DNA from: Castor canadensis
Taxonomy: Eukaryota > Chordata > Mammalia > Rodentia > Castoridae
DNA length: 64,000 bases
Assembly (NCBI RefSeq): GCF_047511655.1
Contig: NC_133386.1
Coordinates: forward strand, 76,263,501 to 76,327,500
Direction of reading: 5' to 3'
Shown here: piece after piece, positions 57,764 to 64,000 of the stretch
How the letters are laid out: each line of letters begins with the position of its first letter
Position numbering within the stretch: the stretch's first letter is position 1
Program-made: the position numbers and the translations under genes
Notes under the pieces: generated by a model
The model's database searches: none
What the model saw: the letters and a program-made list of their open reading frames with translations, nothing else
What the model was told of the DNA's origin: nothing

Positions 57764-58289
57764 TGATATTGGAGTGTCGTTCCTAACTGAGTTCGTGTCC
57801 CAGTTTAGTCGATGACTGAAGATGCTGGGCCAGGAGTTAAGACTTAAAGAAAGCACAAAGTTTATTGAAAGAATAACAAAGCACCCTGATGGGTGGGACT
57901 TAGCGAAAGGGTTAAGCTGTAGAATAGATGAAGTCTAAGAGATAATATAGGGCCTGACTTTGGCACCTCCTACTTTACTTTGAAGCTGTATCTATAATTG
58001 GCTGTCTAATTAACTTTTTTTGTTGACCCCATCCTTATCAGACTGGACATTCCAGGAAGGCCTTGTTAGTTCATCCTGTCCTTAAAACCTGTCATGTACA
58101 TTTTATGACTACCCTGATGATCTTCCCTAAGGGGTTTATATTTTATGTCTTTAGATGTTGTCTTTAAGGATGCTTTCCCGTCTCCTTTATCTAAGACAAA
58201 ATTCCTTCTGCAGTTTGTTTCCTTTACATCTCCAGAGCCATTTCTGTCATTTATTCCCCTCCACTGTTTGTTTCCCTCACATTCTGACA
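57764..58289 (-). mobile_element. Endogenous retrovirus LTR, 526 bp
   Basis: On the minus strand it starts TGTCAGAATGTGAGGG and ends with CCAATATCA. In order it has a CCAAT box (57997-58001), a TATA-like TATATTATC (57941-57949) about 50 bp on, and an AATAAA signal (57861-57866) about 80 bp further, a standard U3-R-U5 layout. No tRNA primer-binding site is evident beyond U5 and no polypurine tract precedes U3, so it is likely a solo LTR. No clean target duplication was found. Family not identified. A 74-codon frame within it (58066-58290) is probably incidental. Confidence 0.7.
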
Positions 58290-58423
58290 ATATTTTTTAA
58301 ATGCCACATAAAATAGAACTTTTATCATTTCAAAATTTTCTTAAGCTCTTTCACAACTCATCAAATGGTAGGTAAGGAAATGCAGCTTGACCTGCTTTTT
58401 TTATTGTCCCAATCATTTTGGAT

Positions 58424-58873
58424 CTACCTACTATGAGTTTGAAAGCAACAACACTTTCCTTGTGTTGGGAGGATTGACCTTTGCTTATCTAGTTTTATTA
58501 CTCTGGTTTTATTACTTGGTTTATTTGTAGTTGCTGACATGTTGCTTTGCAAACATCTTTTTGCATTGCCTCCAGAATATGATCTGCCTCGACACTTAGA
58601 TTCCTTGATTGAGACTTCAGCTGTGCCTGTTGTTTCCTCAGTGTGTGGTAGTGTGATAGATAAATGCTGACGGTCAAGCAGTTGCAGAGACTGAGGTAGG
58701 ATTGCTTTGCTGGCCCCCTGCCCTAGCAGCAATCCATTCTTAGCTGGTGCTCCTGCTACCCCAGGTATACGGAAAGGATGAGGAGTTGGAGCGGGTGGGG
58801 AACATGGTGTTTTAAGGGATTCAATCAATGTCAGTGACTCAGGTAAGGGTAACTCATTATCTGCACATTTCAT
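58424..58873 (-). other. 149-codon open frame next to the LTR, possible ERV remnant
   Basis: The frame is Pro-rich (TPCSPPAPTPHPFRIPGVAG) and then Ser/Thr/Lys-rich. It lies upstream of the LTR in the same orientation, where internal ERV sequence would lie if the LTR were a 3' LTR. I see no capsid, zinc-knuckle or protease motif, so ERV origin is a guess and the frame may be chance. Confidence 0.25.
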
Positions 58874-59359
58874 GATGTTAAAGAATCATGCAGCAATCTA
58901 GGAGGGAAGCCCAGCTGGCATGAGCCTTTGTGGTTGAATTCCGTCTCTCAAGATGGTAGATCCCAAATCACGATTTTTAGTGGATTCGAACTTGACCTGA
59001 TCAGATATAGGAGAGTTTACCTGTAAATCTCTTTATCTGTCCATAGGACAGTGTAATTTTTAACCTGAATTATGGCTGTGATCCAGGGTTCTCAGGAGGC
59101 ACAGTGCCTTCTGAATCAGCAATAAATAAAAATTTGCCTGATGAGTTTAGAACTCAAAGCAAAGAAGGCCATGGTTGTCAAGAGCCAGCCTGCCCCTCAG
59201 CATGTTCCCAGAGGACAGCACTGACCTTTGTTAACCTTGCCACAAAAGATTAGGCACAACACCTTGGTCTCTACAGAGACCAACTGTGCTCCCGCTTATG
59301 ACCAAGATGTCCTGCTCCTTGACCTCAGCCATTGTGCAGGAAGCTGCTAGCCATCTACA
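58874..59359. other. Intergenic, no recognised feature
   Basis: Nothing assignable; possibly more of the ERV-like region. Confidence 0.35.
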
Positions 59360-59565
59360 TCCTCGACTTCAGAGTCAGACTGTGATTCCACCACTTACTG
59401 TCGAGGGACCTAGGGGAGGTTATGAATCTTAGGTCCTAAATTTCTCTGTGATCCACCTTCCTCATCTATAAGATGAAAAGAATACTAGTCCTACCCCATA
59501 GCATTTTGTGGAGGTTAACTTAATTTAAATACATAAAGCATTTTGCAAAAAGCATGTCCTGTAGA
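59360..59565 (+). mobile_element. MIR, sense
   Basis: gactgtgattccaccactta, ccttcctcatctataagatg, aaaagaatactagtcctacc, ccatagcattttgtggaggt, atacataaagcattttgc. Confidence 0.8.
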
Positions 59566-59567
59566 GT

Positions 59568-59792
59568 GCTAAATAAAGCTGGGTGCTGGGGAGCTCACAC
59601 CTGTAATCCTAGCTATCCAGGAGGCAGAGATCAGGAAGACTGCAGTTTGAAGCCAGCCCAGGCAAATAATTAGAAAGACCCTATGTTGAAAAACTCATCA
59701 CAAAAAAGGACTGATAGAGTGGCTCTAGATGTAGGCCCTGAGTTCAACCCAATACTGCAAAAAAAAAAAAAAAAAAAAAAAAGCTAAATAAA
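59568..59792 (+). mobile_element. Composite SINE, sense, with 10-bp target duplication
   Basis: gctgggtgctggggagctca to gcagtttgaagccagcccag, then gactgatagagtggctctag, gagttcaacccaatactgc and a 24-base A-run. gctaaataaa flanks it at 59568-59577 and 59783-59792. Confidence 0.93.
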
Positions 59793-61942
59793 TGTTAACC
59801 ATGGAGAGGAAAGCAACCCTGCTGTCAGAATTTCTTTGACTGTTTGCCCTGGAATTTCTACCTTTCCACAGTAACTAAGGCTACTATATTTTTCACATCC
59901 TTATAACCTGTCTGATTACTCAGGATCCCTAGAGCCTCATCCAAGCCCATACCTGGAGCATGTTCCAAAACTTGATGGGGACTTGGGTGAGAAGGGAAAA
60001 TTGGTGAAAGAGATGGGAGTTGAGTACATTCTCAAAGAATAAGTCATTCAGTGAGAGGTGAAAGAGAGGAAAGAGTGTAGAGTGGACCATGTGAGTCAAG
60101 TATGGAGGGAAGGATTTGGGATATATGTGGGAGCAACAGCTCAGAGTGCTCTGGAGGGAAAAATGGGAGCCCAGGTGAGAGATGAGGGCAAGCAGGAGCC
60201 AATTAAGAACACTTTATCTTCTGCCATGTTAAGAAGTTTAGGTTTTTACAGCATTTGTACCACAGCCAGTTAGAGGCTCAGAAGCATCTGGAACTTCTGA
60301 GCAGCAAAGTGACATAATCAGATTTGAGCTGTAGCTATGAAACCTAAATTTCCCTGCCCTCCCTAGCCTGGATCACAGATGACATAGCGAGTGTGTGAAG
60401 GGAGTGGAGCTTTCTTTCTGTCTTTATTTAGTCAATATTTACAGAACCTCTAGGTTCCTGGAAATGTTCTAGGAGCTAACATAAATGCTGATAAATGAAG
60501 TTGCTGGTATAGTGGGGAAAGCAGACAACAAACAAAGTTATTTTTAGTACATGGCAACAGTTGTGGGTAGGTTTGCAAACCATTCATGGGAACAGGGGTA
60601 CAGCAGAGTTGGTGGGACACTTATTCTCTACCTCCTGGGAAATGCCTTGCCAACCTGTGTTGGCTGGAGACAGAATCTTGCACCTGTCATGGCATGCCTG
60701 GAAGACTTCATGCCCACAAGAGCAGTATCAGGCCAGGCAGGCGATCTGTGGGAGGTTTCGTTGATTGACCAACTGCAGAGATGTAAAATCTCCACTAAAT
60801 ACTTCTTCAATTTCAAGTTATTTTTCTGTCTCACCCACCAGGTGAGGAGGTGATGACAGTCTGGAATTCTACATTAAATTCCCAAGGCAGAAAGAGAAAA
60901 GGACATCCCAGGCAGGAGGACATGCAAGAGCCAGTGTCTGAGGCCTAAGAGATCAAGCTTAAAGAAGGTGAAAGAGTTAAGGTGATTATGCTTTGCTAAG
61001 CTTTTGTGTCTGTTTGTCTTGCATTTGTACCATGACTAAGTCTCATGACTAAGATAAAACGCATGATTGGAAGTAAGATAATCACTTAGAAAAAAGTCTG
61101 GCACATAGAGGTTATTGATAAATATTCAAAAATATTTATCAAATGAATGAGTTAATGAATGTTGAGTTTCATATACTTTCCCTTGGCATGAGGTTTCTTT
61201 TGTTGCCAGAACAGGCTGCAACAGATTGAACAGGCAAGCAGTGTCTTGTCTAGTTGATTATGGGCAGAAGGCTCTGATCCAGGCTATCTAATTCCAATGA
61301 ATCCTCCTTACCCCCAGGGCTGTGGTCTGAGGGGCCCTTATTCTGTTGAGTTCCTCAGGGAACCCTGTTCTTTCCCCAGTGCTGGTTGAACACATTGCTT
61401 GTCCTATTGGTACAGTACAGTGATGGGCAGACACATTTAATGATTTATTTTGCCAGTTTGCTCCCTACTCCTTCTTGGCAGACACTCAAAGGACAGAAAG
61501 AAGCAAAATGATCAGGGAAACTGCAACTGGTCCTCATTGCAGGTGCTACCCAGGCTTGCTAGAGTTTAAGGAGTATTTGTGTTTGCACATTCCTGTTGTA
61601 TTGTTAGGGCTGCAGAAGGAAACAGAATAGGATGACTTTAGCAGGGCACAATCAAAGGACTATTTACAATGGGGTGGGCAGGATTTGGAAGCCACTGAAG
61701 AATATAGAGTAGTGCTAGAAACAGCTTGGGTCTGAAGGGACCATGGAGAGAGGTTATCCTGACAGAGATAATATACAGAGAGTTATACAGAGAGGCTACC
61801 TTGAGACAAGATGGGACAGGAGGAACGGTGCATTTTGTCAGAGGTCACCTCAAGGAAAGGAAGTTGAAAGGACAAACACATCCACTTACCTGTCCTCCCT
61901 GCCTTTGTTCTCCTCCAGTTCTCCATTCACCAAGCTTACTGC
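59793..61942. other. Intergenic, no recognised gene
   Basis: A MIR-like scrap lies at about 60425-60500. Short frames on both strands around 60550-60850 overlap each other and lack any family signature. Confidence 0.45.
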
Positions 61943-62760
61943 AAGTTCAGTGGAGGCTCTTGGGGATATACCCAAAAGACTGTTACTCCAGAGGCACCTG
62001 CACATCCATGTTTATTGCGGCACTATTCACAATAGCCAAGTTATGGAAACAGCCAAGATGCCCCACCACTGACGAATGGATTAAGAAAATGTGGTATCTA
62101 TACACAATGGAATTTTATGCAGCCATGAAGAAGAACGAAATGTTATCATTCGCTGGTAAATGGATGGAATTGGAGAACATTACTCTGAGTGAGGTTAGCC
62201 TGGCTCAAAAAACCAAAAATCGTATGTTCTCCCTCATATGTGGACATTAGATCAAGGGCAAACACAACAAGGGGATTGGACTATGAGCACATGATAAAAG
62301 CGAGAGCACACAAGGGAGGGGTGAGGATAGGTAAGACACCTAAAAAACTAGCTAGCATTTGTTGCCCTTAATGCAGAGAAACTAAAGCAGATACCTTAAA
62401 GCAACTGAGGCCAATAGGAAAAGGGGACCAGGTACTAGAGAAAAGGTTAGATCAAAAAGAATTAACCTAGAAGGTAACACCCACGCACAGGAAATCAATG
62501 TGAGTCAATGCCCTGTATAGCTATCTTTATCTCAACCAGCAAAACCCCTTGTTCCTTCCTATTATTGCTTATACTCTCTCTACAACAAAATTAGAGATAA
62601 GGGCAAAATAGTGTCTGCTGGATATTGAGGGGGGGAGCGGGAGGGGGTGGAGTGGGTGGTAAGGGAGGGGGTGGGGGCAGGGGGGAGAAATAAACCAAGC
62701 CTTGTATGCACATATGAATAATAAAAGAAAAATGAAAAAAAAAAAAAAGTTCAGTGGAGG
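61943..62760 (+). mobile_element. Young 5'-truncated L1 with perfect 14-bp target duplication
   Basis: Body 61957-62746: sense ORF2 C-terminus ([20 protein letters not shown] through the ICGH tail, stop near 62250, no breaks), 3' UTR with a G-rich tract (62627-62690), the 3' end around gtatgcacatatgaataata and a 14-A tail. aagttcagtggagg occurs at 61943-61956 and 62747-62760. It closely resembles the 33-kb and 22.8-kb copies. Confidence 0.97.
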
Positions 62761-64000
62761 GCAGGGTGGCCCTTTGACATGGCCCATGACCCAGCCTCCT
62801 GGGCAAAGGAACAGAGTGTGAGAAGGTGTGAGGTGAGCTGGAGGAGCCAATAGGTGCTCTTGGCACACTACCTCCCCCTTGGTCTGTCAGGACCAGTGAC
62901 ACCTCCCAGCTTTTCTAGAGGACTAAGTTATTTCCAAAAGAGTGAAACTATTACTGGAGAACAGGAAGGATGAGAAGCAGATCCTCAGCTTCCCAGTTTC
63001 CACACAATTCACAAGAACTTAAGGTCCATGACAAAAAAGCATTTTTAGGGGTTTTGTAAAAAGGAGGGTCTCACAAGTTAGAAGTTTAACAGGTATTTAT
63101 TTTAGTAAAGCAGAATAAAGTAGGGAGAAACAGGTAAGGGAGAGAGAAAAAGTTCCTGCTTCCAATGCAGGAAGTGGGTCGGAGGAAGACTCAAAATGGT
63201 GGTTCTTATCTGGGGTCTTCATACTTTCTGAGCTGGGGATTATACATGATCATGTCAGTCTAGCAACCCCAATCATTTTGCCAAGTTTCCAAGGAGTAAG
63301 AAAATAGACTTAGGGTATGTTTATTACCCCAAGATATGGCTAAGATGGGTCATCTTGTTATTAAAAAAAACATGCAGATATGTCTAAGTTTATACAAAAC
63401 ATGCACAGTAGGTATGAATTTTAGGGACTCCCATTTGCCAGACATGCCCTTTAATTTTCTGTCTCTACCTATTCAAAGAGTTTGTAGCTTCTTAACATCT
63501 CAAAGGAGAAGGCAGATGCAGATAGCTCCTCTATGTCTCCCTTTTCTTGTAACTTAGCACCTAAAAGGAGAAAATGATGGAAAGAAGATTTGCTGCTCTG
63601 ATTTTTAAGTTTTTGTTTTCTGGTTCTATTTCAGTTTTTTAATCTGCTCCTTTTAATATTTATTACTTTTTAATTTCCTGTCACCTCATCTATCCTGCTT
63701 CAAAATACATGCAGGGTTGAGGAAGAGGCACCCTAGTTTATTTGCGTACACACACTTTGCTGTGTCCCATAATGGGAAGTGTATAAATGAACATATCACA
63801 GTCAGACCCTATGGGATGTCTAAGGTACTTCATGCAAAGGAATATTATACAGTCATCACTACATTTCAAAAGGTTTTTAATGCCATCAGAAAACTAATAT
63901 AATGCATTACTAATTTTGACCCAAAATTTGGAAAGGAAAAAAAAGAGAGGTAGGATAGATTTTTGTACTTTTAAAAATAAAAAGGCTACCATTTTAGAAT
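62761..64000. other. Intergenic, no recognised feature
   Basis: Nothing assignable in the last 1.2 kb. Confidence 0.4.

Overview
This window is nuclear DNA from a placental mammal, most likely a non-murid rodent. Three things point that way. There is one well-conserved vertebrate coding exon. The rest is interspersed retroposons (L1, 7SL/B1-like and tRNA-derived SINEs, MIR, MaLR-type LTRs) and microsatellites. The commonest SINE is a heterodimer of a 7SL/B1-like half and a tRNA-derived half, which, with the C-rich L1 3' ends, looks to me most like a castorimorph such as beaver (inference, about 0.6). There are no operons, phage genes or CRISPR arrays, and almost all other open frames lie in repeats or arise by chance.

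Layout: positions 1-9552 are intron 1 of NT5E (ecto-5'-nucleotidase, CD73), which is transcribed leftward on the minus strand. Coding exon 1 is 9553-9891 and encodes residues 1-113: signal peptide, metal ligands D36, H38 and D85, and a canonical GT donor. It sits in a CpG island at about 9540-10330 with two GC boxes just upstream of the ATG and a (GT)20 tract about 690 bp upstream. Exon 2, which should supply the NHE metal motif, is not in the window. Everything from about 10.4 kb to 64 kb is NT5E upstream intergenic DNA. In human the next gene on that side is TBX18, several hundred kb away, so a gene-free stretch is expected.

The intergenic part is a layered stack of transposons. The largest item is a minus-strand L1 at about 33.05-37.40 kb with most of ORF2. 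Its reverse transcriptase core is readable, but it has lost the end of the endonuclease domain, carries two stops and has a terminal frameshift. Other L1 insertions with clear target-site duplications are at 2.88-4.16 kb (5'-inverted), 22.74-23.42 kb, 43.71-44.72 kb and 61.94-62.76 kb. Much older L1 copies at 10.87-13.1, 25.1-29.55 and 31.4-38.5 kb are split by later insertions. A 526-bp LTR with CCAAT, TATA-like and AATAAA signals in order lies at 57764-58289.

I found no previously undescribed gene system. The best leads are structural: the L1 with a lost EN motif, the 5'-inverted L1, G-rich tracts in every young L1 3' end, a 20-bp perfect inverted repeat beside (TA)n at 29.67-29.82 kb, an unidentified insert with an open frame in an old L1 at 12.03-12.69 kb, the LTR with a neighbouring 149-codon ORF, and short tandem duplications near and in NT5E.
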